Assembly (NCBI GenBank): GCA_006176705.1
Contig: QRFJ01001016.1
Location: forward strand, 5,001 to 69,000
DNA: 64,000 bases
Reading direction: 5' to 3'
Origin: Cocos nucifera
Lineage: Eukaryota; Streptophyta; Magnoliopsida; Arecales; Arecaceae
The position numbers were made by a program, and so were the translations under genes. Each line of letters opens with the position of its first letter. Within the stretch, counting starts at the first letter, position 1. The notes under the pieces were generated by a model. The model saw only the letters and a program-made list of their open reading frames with translations, was not told the origin of the DNA and did not search any database. Positions 9,286-19,760 of this stretch are shown here, in pieces.

Positions 9286-12123
9286 CCGAGGATCGATCAG
9301 CTGGTGGACGCTACCTCGGGCCACGAGCTCCTCACTTTTATGGACGCATTTTCTGGTTACAACCAGATACGCATGGCGCCCGAAGATGAAGAAAAGACCA
9401 CCTTTATTACTGACCGAGGTCTCTACTGTTACAGGGTCATGCCTTTCGGATTCAAGAATGCAGGAGCCACCTACCAGCGCTTGATCAATAAGGTCTTCAA
9501 GGGGCAGATCGGCCGCAACATGGAGGTGTACGTGGACGACATGCTAGTCAAAAGTCGAGCCTCGACGGACCACCTCGCCGACCTTGAAGAAACCTTCGAT
9601 GCGCTTAGGAGGCACAAGATGAAGTTGAACCCGACCAAATGCGCCTTCGGCGTGACCTCCGGAAAATTCCTAGGATTCATGGTGTCGAGACGCGGAATCG
9701 AGGCAAATCCCGAGAAAATTCGAGCCATCCAGGAGATGACTGCCCCGAAAATAATTAAGGAAGTTCAGCGCCTGGCTGGGAAGGTGGCGTCCCTGAACCG
9801 CTTTGTCTCGAGGTCGGCCGAGCGGTGCCTACCTTTCTTCCAGGTCCTCAGGCGACCGAAAGATTTTTGCTGGACAGCGGAGTGCAAACAGGCATTCGAG
9901 GAGCTTAAAAACTACCTCGGCGCGCCCCCACTGCTGGCAAAGCCCGAACCTGGAGAAGGGCTGCTCCTATACCTAGCTGTCTCTCCAATGGCCCTGGCGG
10001 CTGTCCTGGTCAGGGAAGATGCGAAGGCGCAACAACCAGTCTACTACGTGAGCCGAGCCTTGAGGGACGCGGAGACCAGGTACTTCAAGTTAGAAAAACT
10101 AATTTACTGTCTTCTGATCGCAGCCAGGAGGCTCCGACCTTACTTTCAGGAGCATACCATCACGGTCCTCACGGACCAACCAATAAGAGCCGTCCTCCAC
10201 CGAGCAGACGCTTCAGGAAGAATCGCCAAATGGGCGATCGAGCTCACGGAGTTCGACATCAATTACCGGCCCAGGCCATCGATCAAGGCTCAGATACTGG
10301 CGGACTTCGTACTGGAATGCACCGCACCAGTTGAAGCCGAGCTTGAATCAAGCGAGACTATCATTGGAGGGAGACCAGGCCCCAACGAAGCCGAGCTGTG
10401 GCGGTCGAGCTTCCCTGAAGAAAGGGCCGACCTTCTTGAAGGCGCCTGGGTTCTGCATGTGGATGGCTCATCCAACTCTAGCGGGGCCGGCGCAGGGCTG
10501 GTCCTGGTTAGCCCCGAGGGGATCGTCATCGAGTACGCATTACGCTTCGAGTTTCCCACAACCAACAATGGGGCCGAGTATGAAGCGCTGATAGCCGGGC
10601 TGCAGATAGCCAGGGAATTGAAGGTGGGTCGGCTTCAAGTCTATAGCGATTTCCAGTTGGTGGTCGGTCAGATCGGCGGCAGCTACGAGGCGCGGGAGGA
10701 AAGCATGGTGATGTACCTCGGGAAGGTGAAGAACTTAATACCAGCCTTCGACAGCTTCGACATTCGGCACATCCCAAGGACCGGGAATACAAGGGCCGAC
10801 CTCCTCTCCAAGTTGGCCACCTCTGCCCCGGCCGAACTACCAAAAGAGGTGTTTCTGGAAACTCTGAAGTGCCCGACCACCGAGGAACCTCAGGCCGTCC
10901 TGCGGACGGACTTCGAGCCCAGCTGGATCGATCCGCTGATCGCCTACCTCGAAGAAGGGGTCCTCCCTCACGACCGGAGAGAAGCTCGGAAGCTCAGGAG
11001 TCAAGCCTCCCGCTACGTCTTGTACGAGGGCAGGTTATATAAAAGGTCGTACTCCCTCCCATTGCTGAGGTGCCTCCGACCCTCTGAGGCCTGCATCGCG
11101 CTACAGGATGTCCACGAAGGACTCTGCGGAAGTCACGCGGGAGCCAGATCCCTATCGCAAAGACTACTTCGGCAAGGGTACTACTGGCCAACCCTACTTC
11201 GTGATTCCACGGAATACGTGAAGAGATGTGACCGCTGCCAGAAGAACGCCAGCGTGCAAAGGCAGCCGGCATCCGAACTCACTCCGCTCACTACACCCTG
11301 GCCCTTCGCGCAGTGGGGGATGGACATCCTCGGCCCCTTTCCAACGGCGTCCGGGCAACGGAAGTTCCTCCTGGTCGCGATTGACTACTTTACCAAGTGG
11401 GTCGAGGCGGAACCACTAGCGAAGATCACCGAGGCCAAGGTGCAGGACTTCGTCTGGAAGACGCTGATCTGCCGGTTCGGCCTGCCCCGAGCCCTCATAA
11501 CCGATAATGGATGACAGTTCGCTGGAGCCCGATTTGCCGAGTTCTGCGAAGGACTAAACGTCTCCCACCACTTCACGTCGGTGGCTCATCCGCAAGCCAA
11601 TGGGGAAGCCGAAGTGACCAATCGGACCCTGCTGCAAGGCCTCAAAACGAGGCTCGACAGGGCAAAGGGGGCCTGGGCAGACGAACTCTACCACGTCCTC
11701 TGGGCATACCGAACAACGCAGAGGGTACCGACCGGCGAGACGCCCTTCGCCTTGGCCTTCGGCACCGAGGCAGTCATCCCGATCGAGCTCAAACTTCCAT
11801 CTGCTCGAATCGTGGGCTTCAACGAGCAACTCAACCCCCAGGACCTCAGAGCCAACCTCGACCTTCTAGAAGAAAAGAGGGAAGCGGCCCGCATCCGGAT
11901 GGCCACCTACCAACGGAAGGTGGCTCGGTATTACAATTCCAGAGTCAAAAATAAGGCATTCAGAGTTGGGGATTTGGTGCTCCGACGAGCAGCCGTCTCT
12001 CAGCCCCAGAGTCAAGGGAAGCTCGTCCCAAATTGGGAAGGTCCGTACGAAGTGGTAGAGGTCGTCCGACCTGGAACCTATCGCCTAAAGGAGCTCGGAG
12101 GACTAACGCTTCCCCGACCTTGA
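9286..12123 (+). pseudogene. pol of element 1: RT, RNase H, second RNase H and integrase, one in-frame stop
   Basis: Copies RNA into DNA and inserts it. RT palm motifs FMDAFSGYNQI (about 9340) and YVDD (9529-9540) are intact. The first RNase H follows (YYVSRALRDAETRYFKLEKL, about 10040). A second, archaeal-type RNase H starts at about 10453 with HVDGSSNSSGAGAGL and includes NNGAEYEALIAGLQ. The integrase has its zinc-binding H/H/C/C segment at about 11105-11240 (CDRCQK), and the catalytic core begins WGMDILGPFP. The core is interrupted by TGA at 11512-11514 just after TDNG. The same frame continues through QANGEAEV and the C-terminal GPYEVVEVVRPGTYRL to a stop at 12121-12123. Apart from that stop and the upstream frameshift, this half is open. 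Confidence 0.92.
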
Positions 12124-12209
12124 AACTCGGAAAACCTGAGAATGTACCACCAATAGTTTCCCTCAATAAAACCTTGTTGCTCGACACTATCGTTTCAGGG
12201 TCGCTGAAG

Positions 12210-12249
<40 letters not shown>
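12210..12249 (+). repeat. A40 homopolymer run
   Basis: Forty consecutive A residues follow TCGCTGAAG and precede GAGAAGAAGCG. At the equivalent place element 2 has only GAAAGAAAAAGAAGC (about 32274-32290), so the run probably grew from a short purine tract and is not an mRNA tail. Confidence 0.85.
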
Positions 12250-12254
<5 letters not shown>

Positions 12255-12274
12255 GAAGCGAGCGGAAATGTCCC

Positions 12275-13010
12275 GCTAGGAACGGGAGGAGAACCTCGTC
12301 CTAGCGTGAGCAAAGTCAAAGGCCCCGTTCGCAAAGGACGGGATGGGGGGAGAAGCGAGGACGACGGTCCTCATGTGCCCCCACAGCCGGCTAGGAACAG
12401 GAGGAGAACCTCGTCCTAGCACGAGCAAAGTCAAAGGCCCCGTTCACAAAGGACGGGATGGGGGGAGAAGCGAGGACGACGGTCCTCATGTGCCCCCACA
12501 GCCGGCTAGGAACAGGAGGAGAACCTCGTCCTAGCACGAGCAAAGTCAAAGGCCCCGTTCGCAAAGGACGGGATGGGGGGAGAAGCGAGGACGACGGTCC
12601 TCATGTGCCCCCACAGCCGGCTAGGAACAGGAGGAGAACCTCGTCCTAGCGTGAGCAAAGTCGAAGGCCCCGTCCATAAAGGACGGGATGGGGGGAGAAG
12701 CGAGGACGACGGTCCTCATGTGCCCCCACAGCCGGCTAGGAACAGGAGGAGAACCTCGTCCTAGCATGAGCAAAGTCGAAGGCCCCGTCCACAAAGGACG
12801 GGATGGGGGGAGAAGCGAGGACGACGGTCCTCATGTGCCCCCACAGCCGGCTAGGAACAGGAGGAGAACCTCGTCCTAGCGTGAGCAAAGTCGAAGGCCC
12901 CGTCCACCAAGGACGGAATGGGGGGAGAGGCGAGGACGACGGTCCCCATGTGCCCCCACAGCCCGTTGGGAACAAGAGGAGAACCTCGTCCTGACGCGAG
13001 CGAGGTCCAA
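12275..13010 (+). repeat. 115-bp tandem array, about 6.4 copies
   Basis: Units begin GCTAGGAAC at 12275, 12390, 12505, 12620, 12735 and 12850, with a partial diverged unit at 12965. Each contains GGAGGAGAACCTCGTCCTAG, an imperfect hairpin, and a G-rich GGGATGGGGGGAG. Because 115 is one more than a multiple of three, successive units are read in different frames, so the 63-codon ORF in each unit is not evidence of a protein. Confidence 0.92.
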
Positions 13011-13450
13011 GGCCGAGCCCCAGAGTCTACGGCAAGCTTCACTGCAGAAGACGAGGTCTCCTTCAGACCTCAGCTTCAACTTCGGTATCAGCATCAGCGG
13101 GAGACGGGATCTCCCCCAAGCGATCATAACCTTGACTGCAAAAGAGGAGGTCTCCCCCGAATCGACTTCGGTTGATGAAGGCAATGTCAACTCCGACCCT
13201 GACCACGGGGGGCGACACTGACTCCGGCCTCAACGTCGGCTTCACCAATTTTGGCTGGAAACGAGTCCCACTTCAACTCCAAACACCGACTGGGGATGAG
13301 GCCTCCCCCAAGCCTCAGCTTCAACTTCAGCGTCAATATTGGCTGGAGATGAGACCTCCCCCGAGCTTCAGCTGTAACAAATGCGGAGCCTGGAAGGAGA
13401 CTTCGGCAGTCGCCTGTTTTGGTACTCCATTCCTTCAATTTTTGAACTCG

Positions 13451-13466
13451 GAAGTGGGGGGGCTAC
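13451..13466 (+). other. polypurine tract of element 1
   Basis: GAAGTGGGGGGGCTAC lies directly before the 3' LTR start, the position where plus-strand DNA synthesis is primed. Element 2 has GGGAGTGGGGGGACTAT at the same place. Confidence 0.75.
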
Positions 13467-14887
13467 TGTTGGAGATAAATCCCGCTCCTGCCGAAGCCCG
13501 GCCCGATGCTCAGCCCAATGTAACCAGTAGCCGCTGAAGAGCTTTAGCGCCAGGCGCCAGGCCGAGCCCCTACCACGGTCGAACTGCCTAGAGGCCGAAC
13601 TCCCCTGCGCCAAGGTCCGGGCCGAACTGCCTAGAGGCCGAACTCCCCTGCGCCAAGGTCCGGGCCGAACTGCCTAGAGGACGAACTCCCACCGCCAGTC
13701 GAACTTCCTGACGGCCGAGCTCCTTGGACTCCAAGCGGCTGGACTTCTTCGGGAGACGGACTCCTCCCAGACGCCCGTTCGGCCATCCGAGCTCCTCCCG
13801 GGTTTTCCCTTCAGCCGAACTCTCCTACGAGCCCGAACTCCTTCGGCCCCCCACGGCCGAACTCCTTCGGACCGACCCCAGGCGAGCCCATGCAGCCGAA
13901 CTCCTTCGGACTTCCCACGGCCGAACTCCTTCGGACCGACCCCAGGCGAGCCCGTGCAGCCGAACTCCTTCGGACCGAACTCCTCAGCGAGCCCTGGCCG
14001 AACCAACTAGCAACCGAAGTCCTTCAACTGGCCAGCCGAGCTTCTTCGGGCCTCTCAGCGGCCGAACTCTACAGACGGCCGACCCTTCAGCCAGACGAAC
14101 TCCCCCAGCTTCCCCCTCGGCCGAACTCTGTTACAAGTCCGAACTCCATTGGACGAACTGTCGCCTGCAGCAAGACCGGACGGCGCCTTCCTCTCCGTAC
14201 CGGACTCCATGCGGCCGACGACTCGCCAGTATGGCTCCCACGACCTACCGGACGACGCCTTCCTCTCCGTACCGGACTCCATGCGGCCCACGGCTCGCCG
14301 GTATGGCTCCCACGATCTACCGGACGACGCCTTCCTCTCCGTACCGGACTCCATGCGGCCCACGACTCGCCGGTATGGCTCCCACGACCTACCGGACGAC
14401 GCCTTCCTCTCCGTACCGGACTCCATGCGGCCCACGGCTCACCGGTATGGCTCCCACGATCTACCGGACGACGCCTTCCTCTCCGTACCGGACTCCATGC
14501 GGCCCACGACTCGCCGGTATGGCTCCCACGATCTACCAGACGATGCCTTCCTCTCCGTACCAAACTCCATGCTGCTCGACGACTCTCTGCCAGACGGCAC
14601 AGCCATCACCATCAACTAAGCTCCGCTATAAAAGGACCCCTCCCGACATACTAAGGCTAAGCTCTCTGAACTCTCGACTCTCTAAGCTCTCCTCCACATC
14701 TCTAAGCTCCGGAACTCATTTCGAGCACTCCATTACTGTTGGCCGGAAACTAACTTGACCGTCGGAGGGTCCTGCCGGAGCCACCACCCCACCGGTTCCG
14801 GACGAAACTTCGTTTTGCAGGTCCCCGACGGCGCCCAGCGGCCTCGATCGCGGCGACCTCCGGCGGCGATGGATTTCTGCACCAACA
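13467..14887 (+). repeat. 3' LTR of element 1 (1,421 bp)
   Basis: Begins TGTTGGAGATAAATCCC and ends CACCAACA. It is nearly identical to the 5' LTR except that the 72-bp array at about 14180-14560 has about six copies instead of three. The length difference, 216 bp, equals exactly three units. TATAAAA is at 14627-14633. Confidence 0.92.
14180..14560 (+). repeat. 72-bp tandem repeat in the 3' LTR, about 6 copies
   Basis: Same unit as at 5978-6150. The extra copies alternate between forms with CGACTCGCC and CGGCTCGCC, so they may have been gained as a block of more than one unit. Confidence 0.85.
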
Positions 14888-14892
14888 GCCCA
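14888..14892 (+). repeat. target-site duplication GCCCA, right copy (element 1)
   Basis: Matches 5259-5263 exactly. LINE sequence resumes immediately after. Confidence 0.9.
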
Positions 14893-16448
14893 CAATCCAT
14901 CTGATCTGGCCATGTATCGCCTAGGCAGACAGCATATTTCCTTCCATATAAAAGAATTCTTCCGATCAACACTGGTGCTTAGATCACCATACTTAGCTTT
15001 GACCATCTCACTCCATATGCATGTCAACTAGAGGAGAAATCGGATCGCATAACGAACAATCATGACCTCCTATCGCACTGCAAGAGATTGGATACCCAGT
15101 CCTCCCTCGCTAAATGGCTGACAAATCACATCCCAAGCCAATAGATGCACACCTCCACCCTGGTGTGAGCCCTAGAGGAATTGTCTGAAAAGTTGCTCCA
15201 TCTTCACCACCACTGCTCTAGGGATAATGTATGAGATATCAAATAAATGGGCACAGAGCTCAACACGGACCTCACCAAAGTAACCCTACCCATCATGGAT
15301 AGGCAACGGGATTGCCAGCCCTCCAAACGTCTATGGATGGACTCCTCCACACTCGAGCAATCAGCTCTCCTGGGCCTCCGGCCAGTAATAGGCACCCTCA
15401 AGTAATGACACACACCAGTCTGCTCGCTAATCCCCAGCCGCTCCCTGATGGTCTGCCTCAACTGAACCTTGATTTTTAGACTGAAGTACACAGCTGACTT
15501 GAGAAGGTTCACCTTCTGCCCTGTAGCAGCGCAATATTTCTTCAATATCTTTTTGAAAGAGTCAGCATTCCGAATTATCGCCCGGCCCAATAATAAGCGG
15601 TCATCGACAAACAATAGATGCAAAAACGGCCCGACTCCTGGGGTTGGCAAATAAGGATCTAGAGTCTGCCCCCTTGTAGCCACTTGGAGAGCCCTAGACA
15701 GAGCATCAGCACATAAAATAAAGAGGTGGGGGGATAGAGGGTAACCTTGATGCAATCCCACCGTTGATTTGAAGTACTCAGTTGGGGTACCATTTATCAG
15801 GATGGCGAAGGATGGCGACAAAACACAGCCCATGATCCAACTAATCCATCTCGGGTGAAAACCAAATACCTCCAAGGTATGCCTAAGAAAGTGCCAGCTC
15901 ATTCGATCATACGCTCTCTCCATATCAAGTTTGATAGCTATGAAACAGCGTCTGACTAGCGCTCTACGAAGGTCATGCCAGAACTCTTGAGCAATCAACA
16001 TATTATCAGATATGCTGTGGCCACCCATAAAAGCTCCTTGCTCAGCACTGATCAGTCGGAGAAAAATAGGCTTCAGTCTCGCCACCATGAGCTTTGCACA
16101 GATTTTGTATAGAGTTGTGCACAAGCTTATGGGCCTAAAATGGCTCAGCTCAGCAGCATCCTGTCTTTTAGGGATCAGAACAATGAAGGTTTGCCTCCAT
16201 GCCTCCGGCATCATCCCTGTTGTAAAGAACAACTGGACGGCCGCAGTCACCTCCTCCCTCACAATCGACCAATATCTCCGGAAGAAGAGCGGTGGGAATC
16301 CATCAAGATCAGGTGCTTTATCTTCAGCCATGGCGCAGACCACCTTTCCGACCTCCTTCGTCAGGATCGTACCTATCAAAGCATCATTCTCTTGGGCCGA
16401 AACCTTGTCAGTCAGATCAGGGATAGTAGTGAACTCACCTCCATCCAA
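14893..16448 (-). pseudogene. LINE ORF2 reverse transcriptase domain (broken)
   Basis: A 414-codon open stretch (16448-15204, minus) covers most of a LINE RT. It shows the family's APDLDGFPPLFFRRYW, RPISLCTTLYKICAKLM, FIAIKLDMERAYDRMSW, GLHQGYPLSPHLFIL and LLFVDDRLLLGRA. The catalytic box is usually FADD; here it is FVDD. A stop at 15204 and changes downstream end the frame, and remnants continue to the insertion point at 14893. It is the same ORF2 as the segments at 3,935-5,263 and 16,730-17,680. Confidence 0.88.
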
Positions 16449-16729
16449 ATAGTCTGTCCATCACCCTCAAAAGAATTGGAGAGGTTGTTATCTAATCTGA
16501 TCATCATCCTCGATCCAAGTCCCAGCCTCATCACGCAACACCATAATACGATTCCGCTATCTTTGGATGACTGTCGACTGATGGAAGAATCTGATATTTT
16601 TGTCTACCTCTCTGATCCACTGTACTCTAGATTTTTACCTCCATAGAGTCTCCTACTGCGAAGCAAAGACTGGTGCATAGTCAACTTGCTTCGGAGCTCA
16701 GCCAGATCCTCTCCATCAAGACCTCCCTC

Positions 16730-17680
16730 CTAAACCTCTCTCCACTGAAGTCTGGCAATGGCAGCCTCAGTCTCCTCTATCCTTCTGAAGATATGTCTAA
16801 CCTCTATTCGGTTCCATCTCTGAAGTCTATCCTTAGTTAGTTCAAGCCTTCGGGTGACCCTATACATCGCATTGCCACGTACCGGTAATCTCCAAACCTC
16901 CCTCACAATATCCCATGAACCAGAGTAAGCAAGCCAAAACTTCTCAAACTGAAATGGGTTCCGATAGGAGAGCTCAATATTAGTGACAATAAGCAAAGGG
17001 CAATGATCAGAGGCTATCCTAGGAAGATGGCATACTTGATAGTTTGGGAACATTTGAATCCAGTTGGTCATCAAGAAAGCTCTGTCAATCCATTCCCAAA
17101 CTCTTGCATTTTCTTGTCTATTATTGCACCAGATAAATTTGGATCCAGTGAGCCCCAAATCCACAAGTCCTGTACTCTGGATGAAATTTCGAAACTCCCT
17201 AGACTCCACATTGTCAGTAAAGGGTCTTCCTCTTCTTTTCTATTGAGTATTGTCAATACAATTAAAATCCCCAGCCACCAGCGAGGGAATATTCTGATCA
17301 ATCAAATTGGCCACCTCATCCCACACCACCCGTCACTTCCTATACTCTATACTAACATAAATCTCAGATAAAACCCAAGTAGAACCATTGCTAACAGACA
17401 TGACAAGAACAACATGTTGATTGCAATTGTGAAACACATCAATGTTGGCTATACCCTATCTCCAAATGATAATAATACCTCCTGAAAGACCACGGGACTC
17501 AATTGCATAAAAGCCCCAATGTGCCAAGAGTCTATGCCTAACCTTGCTCAAGCTGTCCCCAGGGAGTTGAGTCTCCAAGAGAATGCAAATGTCCAGATTG
17601 TATTGTTGAACCATTTTTGTGAAGGTAGGTGCAAACGAAGGCTTGTCCGCCCCCCAGGTGTTCCACATTAGGATCTTCAT
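16730..17680 (-). pseudogene. LINE ORF2 endonuclease domain (broken)
   Basis: AP-endonuclease-like domain that nicks target DNA to prime reverse transcription. The start at 17680 reads MKILMWNTWGADKP with the metal-binding LLETQL about 35 residues in. After stops and frameshifts near 17,450-17,210 it resumes with LVDLGLTGSKFIWCNN, WIDRAFLMTNW and ends SDHCPLLI, the catalytic SDH box. The domain order fits ORF2 of L1-type plant LINEs. Confidence 0.85.
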
Positions 17681-19760
17681 TAAGACAGTTGTTGATCAGA
17701 AAGCTTTGCGCCATCATCTACTGTGCCCTCTCCTTTGTTGTTAGAAGCAGCTGATGGTCGCCTAGTCCCCAAATCCAAGCCCTTCTCCATCAGCGTCGCC
17801 TTCAGCCTGTTAACCACAGCAACATGGCCATCAGTCTTCTCCCAGTCTGACCCACTTTCCAAGCCCCACTCCATCGACCCCGCTTCGGTGGTCCCGCTCC
17901 CCTCCATTTTCTTCCGCTGTTCCCCCTCCTTTGGGCAATTGAAAACACAATGGACCTTGGCTTCTCCACGCTGCCCTCCCACCTAGCCAAGGGCTTCACT
18001 GCACTCTCCGGCTTCCATCACCACCGTCGGAGCCCTATCCCCTGCTCTTCCTTCCTCTGGTTGGCTCTTTCCCGTTGGCATACATGGAGTTGCCGGCATA
18101 AAAGAAGACCGCTCCCCCTTCCACCGCTCCTTTCCGTCGGGGAATCCGATAGCCCCTGGTCGGAAGAAGCTCCGGCCAGGTTCCGCAATGGGCACATCCT
18201 CCAAAGCAACGATCTCATTTTTGATCGGAGCGGCCACAACACCCCTCGCTAGAGCGTCTGCAGTCCCGATTGCTGAGGGGCCAGCATCGCCCTAGGCCGC
18301 AAGTTTTGATGGGCTTCAAGCCCATTTGAGCTTCATAGAGCCCGCCTCCAACATACACACACCACAAGGGCCCAGCCCACCTTCTAAGCCCAGTTCCTCC
18401 ACTGGCCCAACATCCATAAGAGCCTTAAAATGCCCACCAGTCCGATCCGAGTCAGCTGAGTTGACCCATCCGAGTTCCCCACTCTTGGAGCCTTTATCCG
18501 GTGATCATCGTCGGGCAACTTTCGTCTGCTTTTGCCACCCATCCGAATCTGGCAGTGAGTCAGCAGAGTCCGGGGGGGCTTAAGAGAGTCTGGTCAAGAG
18601 GAAGATGAGTTAGGGCTAGTTAACCCCGGCTGCGACTCAGTCTCCTTCTTCGCCTTCGATGCCCTCGGTGCTCTCAACTGGTGGATCCGAGCCATCACTA
18701 TCCACGGTCCCAAGCGGGGGCGACCACCAGTCGGTTGGGTCAACTCATCAGTCTCTCCCTCTATTAGCTCCTCTCCTGTTTCCACCATCATTGACACCAT
18801 CTCCGATTTCTTCCCTAGATCCGTCGATGACACCCTATGCTTTGGATTTAGGGAGCCCTCACTCCCCTCTGAACTTGGCTCCGACTGTGGAAACCAGCAT
18901 GACTCCTCAGAGTGCCCCATCCGACCGCAAAGGTAGCACACAGAGGGTATGTTCTCAAAAACAAAGGGTTACCAAAAAGTTTCTTTCGCCCCCCGGATCA
19001 GGACGCCCGGCTTTAAGGGTTCACTGGCATCGATGGCCACTCGAATCCGTGCATACCCCATCTTCCTTAGCTGGTCCGTGAAGTCATCCATAGCCAGTGG
19101 CTCACTGGCTTTCGCTGCAACTCCCAAGATCTTCTCTTGCTTCTAGTACTCAATCGACAGTCTAGGAAGCCAAAGCTAAACCACTATTCGACGGATCGTG
19201 TTTGGACCCAGAACAAAGTCCGGCACCCAGCTCTCCATGGCCAACAGTTGACCGACGACAAACCATGGTCCCTCTCTGAGAGCAGCATTGCAATCTACCA
19301 CATCCCGGAATCGAATGAGATAGTGGTCTTCCGCCATGGCAAAAGATTCAAGGTTGTACTCCAGTTTGCATTTCTCCCTGATCTCTTTCGCCACTCAATC
19401 TAGGGGCACTCAATGGCCTAGACTCTGAACAAAAGTGGCGAGGTTTTTCCATTCCTTCCGGGATGCTGTTATCTCCTCCTCCAGAAACTCCAAAACATCT
19501 ATGAAGTAGCACCGTAGTTTCTCCACCTCCTCCTCCGCGATGCGGTGCGAGGTCCATAAAGGTTGTCTAGGGTCTCCCTGCACGACCTTCGCCCATGACC
19601 TACTATCCTTCTCCAACCCCATCGGAGGTTGCTCACCGGCTCCTCCACCATTTCCTGGCTTCCTTTTCATCAAACCACCCCAAGAAACCAACCATCGAAT
19701 GTTCGACAAAATGCCACAGCGAGTGCACACAACCCAAGATAGAGTCACACTCACTCCAGA
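17681..19760 (-). pseudogene. LINE ORF1, RNA-binding protein with DUF4283-like domain and CCHC knuckle (broken)
   Basis: At 19,560-19,176 the minus strand reads SRSWAKVV, MAKEIREKCKLEYNLESF and ALREGPWFVVGQLLAMESW, matching the DUF4283 module found at the start of many plant LINE ORF1 proteins. A single zinc knuckle, CYLCGRMGHSEESC, lies at about 18,935-18,890, followed by a Ser/Pro/Glu-rich tail (18,880-17,690). Several stops split it. The protein would coat LINE RNA. Confidence 0.8.

Larger units (their letters stand above)
12124..13466 (+). other. 3' untranslated region of element 1
   Basis: Non-coding stretch between the integrase stop and the 3' LTR. It holds an A40 run (12210-12249), a 115-bp tandem array (about 12275-13010) and a diverged region (13010-13450) with repeats of GAGATGAGRYCTCC-like sequence that resemble the GATAAG arrays of elements 2 and 3. 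It ends in a polypurine tract. Short ORFs recur every 115 bases and are a by-product of the array. Confidence 0.8.
5264..14887 (+). mobile_element. Ty3/gypsy LTR retrotransposon, Tat lineage, full length with damaged ORFs (element 1)
   Basis: The 9,624-bp element is bounded by LTRs starting TGTTG and ending CAACA. It carries gag, aspartic protease, RT, RNase H, a second RNase H and integrase in Ty3/gypsy order. The second, archaeal-type RNase H between RT/RH and integrase is the hallmark of the Tat lineage. Base composition is much richer in GC than the host DNA. By eye the LTRs differ at only about 1-2% of shared positions, suggesting a fairly recent insertion into the old LINE. gag and pol contain at least three frameshifts and one nonsense codon, so this copy cannot make its own proteins. 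Confidence 0.95.
3907..19760 (-). mobile_element. L1-like LINE retrotransposon, degenerate, split by gypsy element 1
   Basis: Reading down the minus strand, one LINE can be followed in order: ORF1 with a DUF4283-like domain and a CCHC knuckle (about 19,700-18,590), endonuclease (17,680-16,730), reverse transcriptase (16,448-15,204 and on to 14,888), then, after the inserted element, the zinc-binding RT tail (4,887-4,567), RNase H (about 4,420-3,940) and an A-rich simple-repeat tail at 3,906. The sequence broken at 5263 resumes at 14888 after the five-base duplication GCCCA. Many stops and frameshifts show it is dead. The 5' boundary near 19,760 is approximate and I found no target duplication for the LINE itself. 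Confidence 0.85.

Noticed and set aside
12343..12994. Six near-identical 63-codon ORFs
   Set aside because: By-products of the 115-bp array.
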